A stretch of DNA of 30,197 bases from Ascoidea rubescens DSM 1968 (taxonomy: Eukaryota; Ascomycota; Saccharomycetes; Ascoideales; Ascoideaceae): positions 1 to 30,197 of the forward strand of contig NW_017962938.1 in NCBI RefSeq assembly GCF_001661345.1, written 5' to 3'. The notes below the pieces were generated by a model. The model saw only the letters and a program-made list of their open reading frames with translations, was not told where the DNA came from and did not search any database. Positions 1 to 8,899 of the stretch are shown here, piece by piece. The translations under genes were made by a program, and so were the position numbers. How positions within the stretch are numbered: the stretch's first letter is position 1; every line of letters begins with the position of its first letter.

Positions 1-535
1 GTATTTTCTCTCTTCTCTGCTTTTTCTGCTTCTTGCCATCACCAACCTACTGATGTCATTGGCAAGATTTCACCATAAAACCTCCATTGTAGACGTATGT
101 CCACTATTGCTGAGATTGGGTGGTGAACAATATCAAATATCAGCGAGATCAAGTATCAGCGAGATCAAGTATCAGCGAGATCAAGTATCAGCGATTGGTG
201 TGTGCGACTGATTATTATCACATTCCACTCCTCACAAGCACACAAATAGCCAGTGAATAGAAGGCTCGAGGACCTCAGAGTCAGTCAACAAATTGTGTAG
301 AATCGATGTATTTGGTGGTAACTGGGAACTGAAATCAGATCAGAAGCAGCTGTGTTGTGGGGCATTTGGGGCATCGCAACTCTGGCTGATGGCTGTTTGG
401 TTGAGAAGATGCAACCCATCCAACCAATTCAATTGGTTCGACTGGTTTATTCGCTTGGAGAACCAGTTTTCGATGGAAATGAAGAAACAATTGCATTTAT
501 CAAATCCAAGCAATGCTTTTTATTGTTCTATTATG
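1..535 (+). repeat. Left copy of 535-bp terminal inverted repeat
   Basis: Read by eye, positions 1-535 match the reverse complement of 29663-30197 with no mismatch found. Similarity stops abruptly after the shared ttctattatg. Both copies begin at the same base, exactly at the ends of the given sequence. The repeat holds a 16-bp minisatellite and a 17-bp near-palindrome (aaccaattcaattggtt). The open frames across it have no early ATG and resemble no family I know, so I call no gene. It does not start with TG or end with CA as an LTR would. Its family is unknown. Confidence 0.95.
138..194 (+). repeat. 16-bp minisatellite, about 3.6 copies
   Basis: The unit tatcagcgagatcaag occurs three times in full (138-153, 154-169, 170-185), followed by a partial tatcagcga. 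The copies are identical. The same array lies inverted in the right repeat at 30004-30060. Copy number is equal in both, which again shows how alike the two ends are. Confidence 0.9.
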
Positions 536-704
536 ATACATATAATCATAAAGATTGTATTATTTGTATTTATGGAAGACAAGTCTTCAAAGACATGCAG
601 CTCAAAATTAACTATTTATGACTCGTAGATTCTACATAATGTTTATTTGAATACAAAAAAAACCAACAGTTTTATCGTGTCCTGTTATACGAGTTCGCTT
701 GAAA

Positions 705-2384
705 TTACACAAGTAATTCTTCAGCTAGCAAATTCTCTAACTCCTTCAAATTCAACGGAACAAAAACAATCTCTGTTCCATAAGAGTCTTTGCTTATATT
801 GGCCATTTTATGCTCAATGAATTCCCTCAACATTGTTCTGAAGTTGATTTCGTTACTTGCAATAAACTCCTCTGAACAAAGATTATACAATGTTTTGAAT
901 GATATTCCATGCTTGATGGTGCCTAGGAACTCATTTCTATCGGTTTGTTTATTAGACTCTAGTAATTCATCCTCCATTATCTGCAATTGGTTTGATACCA
1001 ATACCCTGTACAAGCTCCTGGAGTTTGAAGTCAAAGACGATAGAACATATTTGGCACCCTTTGAACCAGTTTGTTTCTCGGCTTGTCCCAAAGCTAGAAT
1101 ATCGCTGAACGATGTTTCAACTGTACTGTTTTCAAAAGTAGAAAGGTTATGCCATAAAAAATTGAAGTCCAGAGTTTGATTGCAATCCCAAAGCAAATTT
1201 GCATTGATGTTAGATATTGAAGATACCAACCAGACCTGTTTTGTTGATACTAGAGTTGAGAAAAAAGACTGAAATTTGTTGGATTTAATTGAGTTGCCGT
1301 CAAGGTTGTGAATCAATAATAGTAGTTTAGGATATCTCTGACTTTCATGCAAGTTTTTTAAACAAATTATAAATGAAGCAATTAATTCATCAATTGATTT
1401 TGGAAACTTTTGAGCTTTAAACAATTTTTTATTTGAATTGATAATTGTGGAAGTGACTGATAGAACAATTTCTTTGAAAGAAACTGAGGGATTGTATCCG
1501 TTTATAACCAACACTGGGAAGTCGATGTGGTAAATTAAATACTGGTTGACAAATTGCAATAGGATTTTTCTTTTGGAGCCAATTCCATAAAAATTTAAAC
1601 TGAACTCATTTTGTAGTTCTAAAAACCATTGTGTAAACATTGATTTGTAACTAAGCGCCAAATTTTGCTTTTCATTGTAATATAATAAATCGGATAATTT
1701 TATTAATTTATTAAATTCGTCATAATCTAAATCAGAAGCTTGCGACATTGAATTTGTGGAAATTTTAGTTTTGTATTTATGTTGTTCAAAATAACTCTCT
1801 GGTCCATCTACAAATAATAATTTTCCTTCATTGTCATTCGAATTATTATAGACTAGATTTTCAAAATAGTCGTTTAGTTGATCTTCTTGAATTTGGGATT
1901 TCGGAACAGGCGATCTCTGAAAGTTTTTGACATTAATCTGGTTATTATTTTCATTATTAGTGTTATTGGTATTAAAATTATTGCCATTTTGTTTGGTTGG
2001 CGTTTGGTTTAGTATTATGTTTTTTGCAAAATCCAACTGGATGTTGTAGTCGCCAATATCGTCATCATCGTCGTTATCGTTGGTGTTCCCAGCTGCATTA
2101 AACTTTTCAAGCAAGAAAGAAGTAGCCTTTTTTTTCGCAGAGCTGTCCAACTCACGAATTGATCTTTTGTTGGGAGATACTAAACCCGATCTACCACTGG
2201 GTGTTTTTAGAAGAGATAGTTGTTTTGACACACCTCGATTCGAAAAATGAAGCTGAGCATTGCCATTGAAGCCTATAGCATCCACCTTGGTTCTTTTAAC
2301 AGGCTTTTCTGGACTCTCAGGCAAATAGATAACATTTTTCTGGCCCTTTGCAGCTTGGACTTTGTCTGGAGAGCAGATCGACAT
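705..2384 (-). CDS. ORC2: Origin recognition complex subunit 2
   Basis: Orc2 is part of the six-subunit complex that binds replication origins and helps load the MCM helicase in the nucleus. The 559-residue product has a disordered Asn/Asp-rich N-terminal third and then the Orc2 AAA-like core. The core includes FYGIGSKRK at about residues 265-273, VINGY at about 293, LLIHNLDG, and a NANLLWD...FNFLWHNLSTF segment typical of Orc2. The C-terminal part fits the winged-helix domain. Like other Orc2 proteins it shows no intact Walker A. Length is close to the S. cerevisiae protein (620). Full CDK consensus sites lie in the N-terminal part at S24-P-E-K, S70-P-N-K and T128-P-T-K, in line with the known cell-cycle control of Orc2 in yeast. 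I start at the first ATG (2384); the frame stays open upstream, but only to a TTG. Confidence 0.95.
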   Translation of the reverse strand: MSICSPDKVQAAKGQKNVIYLPESPEKPVKRTKVDAIGFNGNAQLHFSNRGVSKQLSLLKTPSGRSGLVSPNKRSIRELDSSAKKKATSFLLEKFNAAGNTNDNDDDDDIGDYNIQLDFAKNIILNQTPTKQNGNNFNTNNTNNENNNQINVKNFQRSPVPKSQIQEDQLNDYFENLVYNNSNDNEGKLLFVDGPESYFEQHKYKTKISTNSMSQASDLDYDEFNKLIKLSDLLYYNEKQNLALSYKSMFTQWFLELQNEFSLNFYGIGSKRKILLQFVNQYLIYHIDFPVLVINGYNPSVSFKEIVLSVTSTIINSNKKLFKAQKFPKSIDELIASFIICLKNLHESQRYPKLLLLIHNLDGNSIKSNKFQSFFSTLVSTKQVWLVSSISNINANLLWDCNQTLDFNFLWHNLSTFENSTVETSFSDILALGQAEKQTGSKGAKYVLSSLTSNSRSLYRVLVSNQLQIMEDELLESNKQTDRNEFLGTIKHGISFKTLYNLCSEEFIASNEINFRTMLREFIEHKMANISKDSYGTEIVFVPLNLKELENLLAEELLV

Positions 2385-3246
2385 TTGCAACCGAAAAACT
2401 GCTGTTTCTACTTCCAAAAGATGGTATTTACTGGTGAGAGCCAGAAAGTCACCCGTTTCCTAGTGAAAAGTGCGATTTTGCTCATTGTTTTGCACTGGAA
2501 ACAGGCCTCAGTGCTTTTTCTTGAGGGTAATAGTAAATCTGAACAGGAAGAGCTTTGCCTGCTTCAGCTACTAGCTTTGGAGCAATTTTGCAAGGCCAAA
2601 GTTAATCAGATCAACAGCTGGATTTGACACCACCAAAACTGAGGTGTTCTATAGGTACCAGACATACGCGGCAGCAGTATCCAGAATACACAGTTTGCAA
2701 GTCTGAAGAGAGCTGAATGAAATAAATAAGTAATGTGTGTTTGGGATTGTATTCGAGTCTACGATCTTTGTTTAGTTGGTTTTGAAATGCCCAACAATCT
2801 GCTTTAGTAGGAACTGCCCAAACTGTTTCTGTTAAGACCCAAAGTCTGTCAGCTAACACAGGTAACAATACTAGAAACTTTAAGTATCACGTCAAGCATC
2901 TGCCAACAGTCTCAAGGATGTAACTGGCTTTGCTGAATACAAACTCAATGCCTTGAATAACAGAAATTCTAACTGCGAAAATGTACACTTTATCATTACA
3001 AAATGATTGCTACCAAAAAAATCGATTCACCTGCTCCAATTTGGCTCAATCTACAAAACGTAAATCTTCCAAATGTTTTAAAGCCAAAAAATAAAACCAA
3101 AAAACCGTAAAGAATGTTCAACAAAATAAAATAACTATAGAAGCAAATCAAAGAAAGGAAAAAAAATAAATCATTTTACAAATTTAGATCGCCGTTATGT
3201 TCGTTTTTTTTGATTCACTTAAATTTCCCTTGTCCTCCAGACACGA
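2385..3246. other. ORC2 upstream / GEF1 downstream intergenic region
   Basis: This is the 5' region of ORC2 and the 3' region of the CLC gene, both on the minus strand. An 85-codon frame at 2611-2868 (minus) and the plus-strand frame overlapping the ORC2 start have no recognisable domain and no supporting context. I treat them as chance. The part near the CLC stop (3060-3180) is A-rich and probably holds its 3' end signals. Confidence 0.5.
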
Positions 3247-6024
3247 TCAATCAACAGAATTACCATCTCCACCCGTATTTGTTTCATGTGTGGGCATTGA
3301 TCTGGTGATTCTTCTATTTCTTCTTCTCGATTCTTTTCTTTGTTTTTTCTTAATTCTTTCTCTCTCTATGAGTTTTTCTTCTTCCTGATTTTCCAAGTAT
3401 TCAAAATAGTATTCAATTCTTAAAATATCCTTTCTTGTTAACAAGCTTATAAACTTGCCCTTGTCGATTAGAAATATCATTCTGGGCCCAATCTTGTAGA
3501 ATATTTCACACAAACTTTCTAGTGACGTTACAATATCAATTGTTATGTTTGAAAAATTCACTTTATTGCTAAAGTCGATAACTTCCCGATTTTCATTGTT
3601 ATAAATCCCGATACTATTGTCAGGAATGTGGTTATTGAACACACATTCGGCGTTTAATGATAATAGCTCTGTATTGAAATTGTCATTGCTATTGTTCATA
3701 GACTCCATCGATTCAATGACGGGATTGTAATCATAAAGAGAGCTGTGATACTCGTTAACAACTGAGATTAGCTCTTTTCTTTCTATTGACCCATAAAAAT
3801 ACGGAATTTTTTCTTTACTTGCACTGTCAATTTTAATTTCAATGATAGGAAATGTTTTAAAGTCAAATTTTTTGAGTATTTTATTTATCTCTTTTAGCTT
3901 CATTCCTTTGACTGTCAAAAATATAATTTTGTTGTCGACCAATCCATCATTTGAATTACTGCCATTACCGGTTTCATTTGGGCCCAAGTTGTTATTGAAG
4001 ATTTTATAAACCTCTAAATTATGAAAATTATGTTCTTCCTTGGGATCAATAAAGGGCAACCCATTGAATTTGATCATCTGGTCGGCAATTCCACCATTTC
4101 CATATTTGTCAATGATTGTTCTTGTGATTCCAATAGAAATCATCGTTGGTATGATGTATCGTAGTGCTCCAGTTAATTCAAACATTATAATCACACAAGT
4201 TAGTGTCAAGTTCGTGATCCCACTCAATGTTGCACCAGCACCGATATAAGCATACGTTCCAGGAATAATACATTTTTCGTCCGGCAAACAATTATTGAAG
4301 ATTTTCAAATTGGGATAATTTGAGTAAATTTCTTCAATTATATTACCAATGAATCTGCCAAACGTAGCACCAACAGCCATTGATGGTATAAATATACCAC
4401 AGGGAATCTTGCACCCATAAGAAATGATGATTAAAACCATTCTGAAAATGATCGCTAGAAATAAAGACGAGGTGATTTTAAATTTTTCAAATTTTTTCAA
4501 GTTGGGAAAATTGCAAACAAAATGACTCCACTCATCTGTTTCCTTGCTATCACTATCATTGGAGCATTGCTGAAATAATACTTCAATAGTTTCAGTCAAA
4601 TCCTTTTTCAAAAATTGATTGAAATAGCAAATGGTGGATGTTATTAAAATTAGAAATAAAATTTCTTGAATTTCGAGATTTTTCAAATAAGTCTGTCGGA
4701 ATTTTATAAACTTTTTATTGAATTTGCTAATCACAAGCCCATAAATGCCACCAAAGACACCCAACAAGATGAATATTGGAACCTCAAAAAACTTCCAGTT
4801 TTCATTGTATTTAATTTCAAATAAAACCAATTGGCCTGTTCGAAACGGATTAATTAACGATAGAATCCCAGTGGCAATCAAAGCACAAAAGTATGATTTC
4901 CACATTGTAGAAATTTGAAAAATTGATGATATTTCCTCCAACGAAAACAACACACCACCAATTGGTGCTCCAAATGCTACCGCCACCCCAGCAGCGGTTG
5001 CAGCTGTTATATATTCTTTCAAATCATTGAAATTGATAAAGTTGTTATTGCTGTTATCACTGTTAATGAATTTCGAGACAAAGTTTCCAACACAGGCTGC
5101 GTAATGAACTGTGGGACCTTCTTTACCAATACTTAGACCTGAAGCAATGGCTAAGGGTAAAGTTATGCTTTTGATTAAAAACGTTTTGAAATTGAGAAAT
5201 TGGTTCATGTTGAAGCCTGCCACGATGCATTTGACCTCGGAGATTCCAGAGCCAGCAGCAAATGGAGCAATGTATTTGACCAAGATCGAGGCAATTAAAC
5301 CAAATAATAATGAGAAAACCAAGTAGATTAAAAATGACGATATGGCATTGAGTACTGAATAATGCTCGGGGTTGGAATAGCTGACCCAGTTTGAACAGCT
5401 TATTTCCGATTCGCCCCAACAGCAAAAGCTTTTGTTCAAATAGAAATGGTTTGAACAGTAACCAAATTTTAAATCATTTAAAAAGTTGGTTATCAAATTC
5501 AATGATGCAGCTATTATACCAATAATCATCCCAATTACAGTTAGAATGAACCAATTCTTGGACGAATGTTTAAAATTAACCCACCAATTGATAACTCTAG
5601 CATTGTTATTCGAGAGATTATCAACGTCACTTATAATGTTGCTATTGTTAGCAGTAGCAGTGTGGTTGTTGAGACTGCTTTGGTGTATTTCGTCATTGAG
5701 CCAATCGATGGTTTTGAAGTTGTTGAAGTTTTTAGTTTCGCTCAAGTTGATCAACCTGATCTTTTCTCTGATGCTGATATTGTTGCTATTGATGATTGTA
5801 TTGTCGTTCAATGGTTCAGATCTGTTGGTGTTGTTGTTGCCATCGGAGTCTGTATTGTTTGCAACATCGCTATCGTTGTGGATATTCTCATGGCTGTTAT
5901 CGTCGCCTATTTCGTGAAAGGTGTTGTTGAGAACAGGGCCGAGAAGCCGTGATGAGGAGGGAAAAGAGGCTAGGGAGAGATCGTCGTTGAAGGGTGAGTC
6001 GTTGGAGCTCCTGAGCTTTCGCAT
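3247..6024 (-). CDS. GEF1: CLC-family chloride/proton antiporter (Gef1-like)
   Basis: A polytopic CLC protein of 925 residues, likely in Golgi, endosome or vacuole membranes, where yeast Gef1 supplies counter-ions for acidification and copper loading of iron oxidase. All CLC signature segments are present: GSGISEVK (about 258-265), GKEGPTVH with the gating Glu (about 302), FGAPIGGVLFSLEE whose second Glu (about 364) matches the proton glutamate of exchangers, and GIFIPSMAVGATFGR (about 543-557). Both key Glu residues suggest Cl-/H+ exchange rather than a plain channel. Two CBS-like segments follow (about 685-780 and 840-890), then a basic tail rich in Arg and Lys. The first 100 residues are Asn/Asp-rich. 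It is longer than S. cerevisiae Gef1 (779) because of this N-terminus and loops. Start is the first ATG; the frame runs upstream only to a TTG. Confidence 0.93.
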   Translation of the reverse strand: MRKLRSSNDSPFNDDLSLASFPSSSRLLGPVLNNTFHEIGDDNSHENIHNDSDVANNTDSDGNNNTNRSEPLNDNTIINSNNISIREKIRLINLSETKNFNNFKTIDWLNDEIHQSSLNNHTATANNSNIISDVDNLSNNNARVINWWVNFKHSSKNWFILTVIGMIIGIIAASLNLITNFLNDLKFGYCSNHFYLNKSFCCWGESEISCSNWVSYSNPEHYSVLNAISSFLIYLVFSLLFGLIASILVKYIAPFAAGSGISEVKCIVAGFNMNQFLNFKTFLIKSITLPLAIASGLSIGKEGPTVHYAACVGNFVSKFINSDNSNNNFINFNDLKEYITAATAAGVAVAFGAPIGGVLFSLEEISSIFQISTMWKSYFCALIATGILSLINPFRTGQLVLFEIKYNENWKFFEVPIFILLGVFGGIYGLVISKFNKKFIKFRQTYLKNLEIQEILFLILITSTICYFNQFLKKDLTETIEVLFQQCSNDSDSKETDEWSHFVCNFPNLKKFEKFKITSSLFLAIIFRMVLIIISYGCKIPCGIFIPSMAVGATFGRFIGNIIEEIYSNYPNLKIFNNCLPDEKCIIPGTYAYIGAGATLSGITNLTLTCVIIMFELTGALRYIIPTMISIGITRTIIDKYGNGGIADQMIKFNGLPFIDPKEEHNFHNLEVYKIFNNNLGPNETGNGSNSNDGLVDNKIIFLTVKGMKLKEINKILKKFDFKTFPIIEIKIDSASKEKIPYFYGSIERKELISVVNEYHSSLYDYNPVIESMESMNNSNDNFNTELLSLNAECVFNNHIPDNSIGIYNNENREVIDFSNKVNFSNITIDIVTSLESLCEIFYKIGPRMIFLIDKGKFISLLTRKDILRIEYYFEYLENQEEEKLIERERIKKKQRKESRRRNRRITRSMPTHETNTGGDGNSVD

Positions 6025-7254
6025 TGTGGGCAAGAAGCAACAGCTGAAGTAAAACAACCACAGCAGAGACGTTTAAAGGCACTGATATGGAGAAGACTTA
6101 AAGATCTGAAGACTTAAAGACCTGCAAAGTTGAAAGTGTTTTGTTGGTGATGCTCATCCCGAAATGGAAGCAGATCCGCGAATGTGGCGACAAGCTGTTT
6201 TGGTGCTTTCGGTGTTTTTGCTACTGGGAAGAGAGAACAAAATAAAAATAAAAGGTCTCATTGAGCTGAATATCTTTGTGAGAAGAGAGTTGTTGATTGA
6301 TGATGACTTCAGCCAATTTGGAGGCCCACATATGCGCCTGTGTCGAAATGTGTTTGTCTGACTGAGATGAGGGAGCAAGAAATGGAGCTGTTGAAGCAGA
6401 GGAAGTGTAATGGAGACGCAGCTGGAAAGATAACTGAAGAAATGGCAAAGACGTAATTGAAAATGGAATTATAATTAGGAATCTGGTTTTGATCTCATTT
6501 TAGCTCTGTAAATCTAATTTGTTGCATTTCAGCTCCAAGTCTAGCTTTAGCTCTAAAGGAATCAGAACCAAAGTGTGGAATCTAATATCAAAACAGTGAC
6601 TAATATACTAGAATAGACACTCAATCTGGTATTTGTACAAATATACTTATCTAATTACTGTCTATCGCTAGCTGCTGCCTGATTGAGTATGCACTAATCC
6701 GGTTAGCAATTATCAAATGCTAGATTAAAAGAAAGTGGGTTGGGAATTGTTGAATCAAGTTAAAGCGAATTGTTGGCTTTTGACTTTTTGTGTGTTGTTT
6801 TTTCTTTTACCTTTTGTCAAATTCAAGCCCAAAAATTCATTTTGAAACTAATCTTCGATCGATAAGTGCAGCTCTAAAACCTTTCCACATCTTGGTTATT
6901 TTGAGACTGGTTAATCATGAATGAGGTCAAACATGATTGAGGTCCAACAATCAATGATCAATGATGGAGTGTGTCATGAATAATGAATCAGATCACAGTT
7001 AATAAATAAAATAGAATAATCGCCCGAAAACAGGCTGATTCTGATATAAATACACTGTATTTCTCGATAAATATTTCGCCATTGTATCAAAGTCAATTCA
7101 ACCACCAACCAACTGATTTCCCTTTTATTTGGGTATGTAAGCTCTCTCAATGCTTTGCAATAAATAGCCATCACTCTAACTAACCGTCTAACAGTCTAGC
7201 ACCAGTTCTACAGTTCAAAAAAACCATCTTTATTCCCCCAACAACAAACAAAAC
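6025..7254. other. Divergent intergenic region, GEF1 and zinc-finger gene
   Basis: This 1.2-kb stretch separates the minus-strand CLC gene from the plus-strand zinc-finger gene and should hold both promoters. A 65-codon ATG frame at 6164-6361 (plus) is hydrophobic in its first half but overlaps equally long frames on the other strand and has no known motif. Short direct repeats (gacttaaagatct/gacttaaagacct) lie at about 6097-6122. The last 50 bases before 7255 (C- and A-rich, few G) look like a yeast 5' leader. Confidence 0.5.
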
Positions 7255-7416
7255 ATGCCTTTGGAATCCATCTTCTGGAAATGCCATATGTGCACCCAGC
7301 ACAATCTCAATGGCTCTCCAACCTGTATGAAGTGTGAGCATCAAAGGTCTTACTGGAGTCTGGAATCCAGGAGAGAGATAATAATTTGCATCAAATGTTT
7401 ATCGCGAATAAAATAA
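7255..7416 (+). CDS. Small RanBP2-type zinc-finger protein, 53 residues
   Basis: A short ATG frame encodes MPLESIFWKCHMC and onward, 53 residues in all. It fits the RanBP2 zinc-ribbon pattern exactly: W8, C10-x2-C13-x3-N17-x6-C24-x2-C27. A further C45-x2-C48 pair lies near the C-terminus and could bind a second metal with neighbouring residues. RanBP2 fingers bind single-stranded RNA or ubiquitin; which applies here is unknown. The ATG sits in a favourable A-rich context (acaaacaaaacATG) after a C-rich leader typical of expressed yeast genes. The next gene (TMEM19-like) is on the same strand 299 bp downstream. Either this is a complete tiny gene or the start of a longer one whose later exon I missed; I saw no clear 5' splice site within it. 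Confidence 0.6.
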   Translation: MPLESIFWKCHMCTQHNLNGSPTCMKCEHQRSYWSLESRREIIICIKCLSRIK

Positions 7417-7715
7417 CCACTGGAACCTAGAAGATCTCTTCTCTATTCATTAGCAAATAGCAAATATCCAACAGATTGTCTACGTCAGCGAAAACAAATC
7501 TGCTGAATTGTTCGTTCGTTTTCTCTCAGTCTTTGTCTAATCAGTTCTAATCAGTTTTAATCCAAAGAACTGCTCAGATAAATAGCCTTGGTTCTTTCCC
7601 ACCATCTTTCAGATAATACAGTTGCACAATTGTATCTATATAATACACCTACATCTATATAGCATAATTATAATACAGCCATCGCTATCGCCATCGTATC
7701 TCAGTCCAGCTCGTG

Positions 7716-8654
7716 ATGATATCGGTTTACTCATACATCTTCAGAGCTCTTCTATTGCTCTCCATCAGCTATAGAACATACAAAAAGCAGACTCTAACCA
7801 ACCTTGGCTGCTTTACTGCTTTGGTTACTGGTTTAATTCACTGTTTTCTACTATCCTCTAACCTATATATTCTCTTGGTGGTCTGGTTTTTTGTCTCCAG
7901 CACCTATTTCACAAAGTTTAAAGCTCAGAGAAAGCTCAAAAAGTTGATCACAGTCTCAATCACTGACAATCCTCAACACAAAATCAACCACTCAGCCAGA
8001 AACCATGTCCAGGTCATAGCCAATTCCTTCACCTCAACTGTTCTCATCTTGGCAGTTTATCTCTCAGACCTTGAAAACCGCTATGTCTCGAGTTCTCAGT
8101 CAGTTCCCTCCAGCAAGTTATACGAGTCTCTTATCATTGGAATAATCGCCAACTACTCCTCTGTTATTTCAGACACCTGGTCCTCTGAGCTAGGAATTCT
8201 ATCTGAATCTTCGCCCATCCTTATCACTAATTTCAAGAAATGCCCTCCTGGAACCAATGGTGGTGTAACTTTCTTTGGATTGGCCTCTGGTGTGTCTGGG
8301 GCCTTGTCCATTGCTATTATTTCAGTGGGGTTTCTCCAGTTTATTTTCAAGGACTTTACAGTTCTCGATGGGGGTGCCAGAGTGTTGCTGGTGTTCAGTT
8401 TGATTGTTTTAAGTGGTTTGTTTGGCACTTTACTAGACTCTTATATGGGCGCTACGCTCCAGTTGTCTGTTGCAAGCTCTGACTCCCACAAGATTATCGA
8501 GTCTCTAAATGGCGAAAAGATTAGCTCTTTGCAAAAGATTGAAAACATCAAGAGGGTTTCTGGATTAGATATTTTGAGTAACAATGGTGTCAATTATTTG
8601 ATGACATTGATTACAAGTACAACCTTTATGATTATTTATTACTGTTTTACTTGA
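7716..8654 (+). CDS. TMEM19/DUF92 family membrane protein
   Basis: The 312-residue protein carries the conserved DUF92 segments: YSSVISDTWSSELGILS (around 146-162) and CPPGTNGGVTFFGLASG (around 177-193). About six or seven hydrophobic segments are spread over the length, so it is an integral membrane protein. The family includes eukaryotic TMEM19 and plant VTE6, which phosphorylates phytyl phosphate; a role as an isoprenoid-phosphate kinase is only inferred from VTE6. It lies tail to tail with HIS1. Possible TATA-like stretches (ctatataatac, ctatatagcat) lie within 90 bp of the start. I use the ATG at 7716, not the GTG just before it. Confidence 0.85.
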   Translation: MISVYSYIFRALLLLSISYRTYKKQTLTNLGCFTALVTGLIHCFLLSSNLYILLVVWFFVSSTYFTKFKAQRKLKKLITVSITDNPQHKINHSARNHVQVIANSFTSTVLILAVYLSDLENRYVSSSQSVPSSKLYESLIIGIIANYSSVISDTWSSELGILSESSPILITNFKKCPPGTNGGVTFFGLASGVSGALSIAIISVGFLQFIFKDFTVLDGGARVLLVFSLIVLSGLFGTLLDSYMGATLQLSVASSDSHKIIESLNGEKISSLQKIENIKRVSGLDILSNNGVNYLMTLITSTTFMIIYYCFT

Positions 8655-8899
8655 ACCAAAGCAATTCCCTATTCATTCAGTTGCTTACTCAGTTTGCACA
8701 TTTACTACTATCTGATATTATTTTTCTTAGTGGTTACCATCCAATATACCATATACTTTGCACAGGATCTATCAATTTAGCATAATATTAATTTTCTATT
8801 GTTTTCTATTGTACTTCCCTTGCCAGTCACATTGCATATTTCTTATTTATAATTATATCTACATACTCATATCTATATTATACGATCTGCCTATCTTTC

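Noticed and set aside
138-194. CRISPR-like array
   Set aside because: The units abut directly without spacers; it is a simple minisatellite in a eukaryotic genome.
1-535. Solo LTR of a retroelement
   Set aside because: If the ends of the sequence are the repeat ends, it lacks TG/CA termini. No primer-binding site or polymerase fragment lies next to either copy.
293-628. Open frames across the terminal repeat, mirrored at the right end
   Set aside because: They begin at TTG, not ATG, overlap each other in different frames, run off the repeat into unrelated sequence at each end, and match no known family.
2385-2417. N-terminal extension of ORC2 (also upstream extensions of GEF1 to 6057 and DFG10 to 15306)
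   Set aside because: The longer frames start at TTG or GTG. The first ATG gives a normal family start in each case.
6164-6361. 65-codon ATG frame with a hydrophobic stretch
   Set aside because: No known domain, overlapping frames of equal length on the other strand, and a position inside a divergent promoter.
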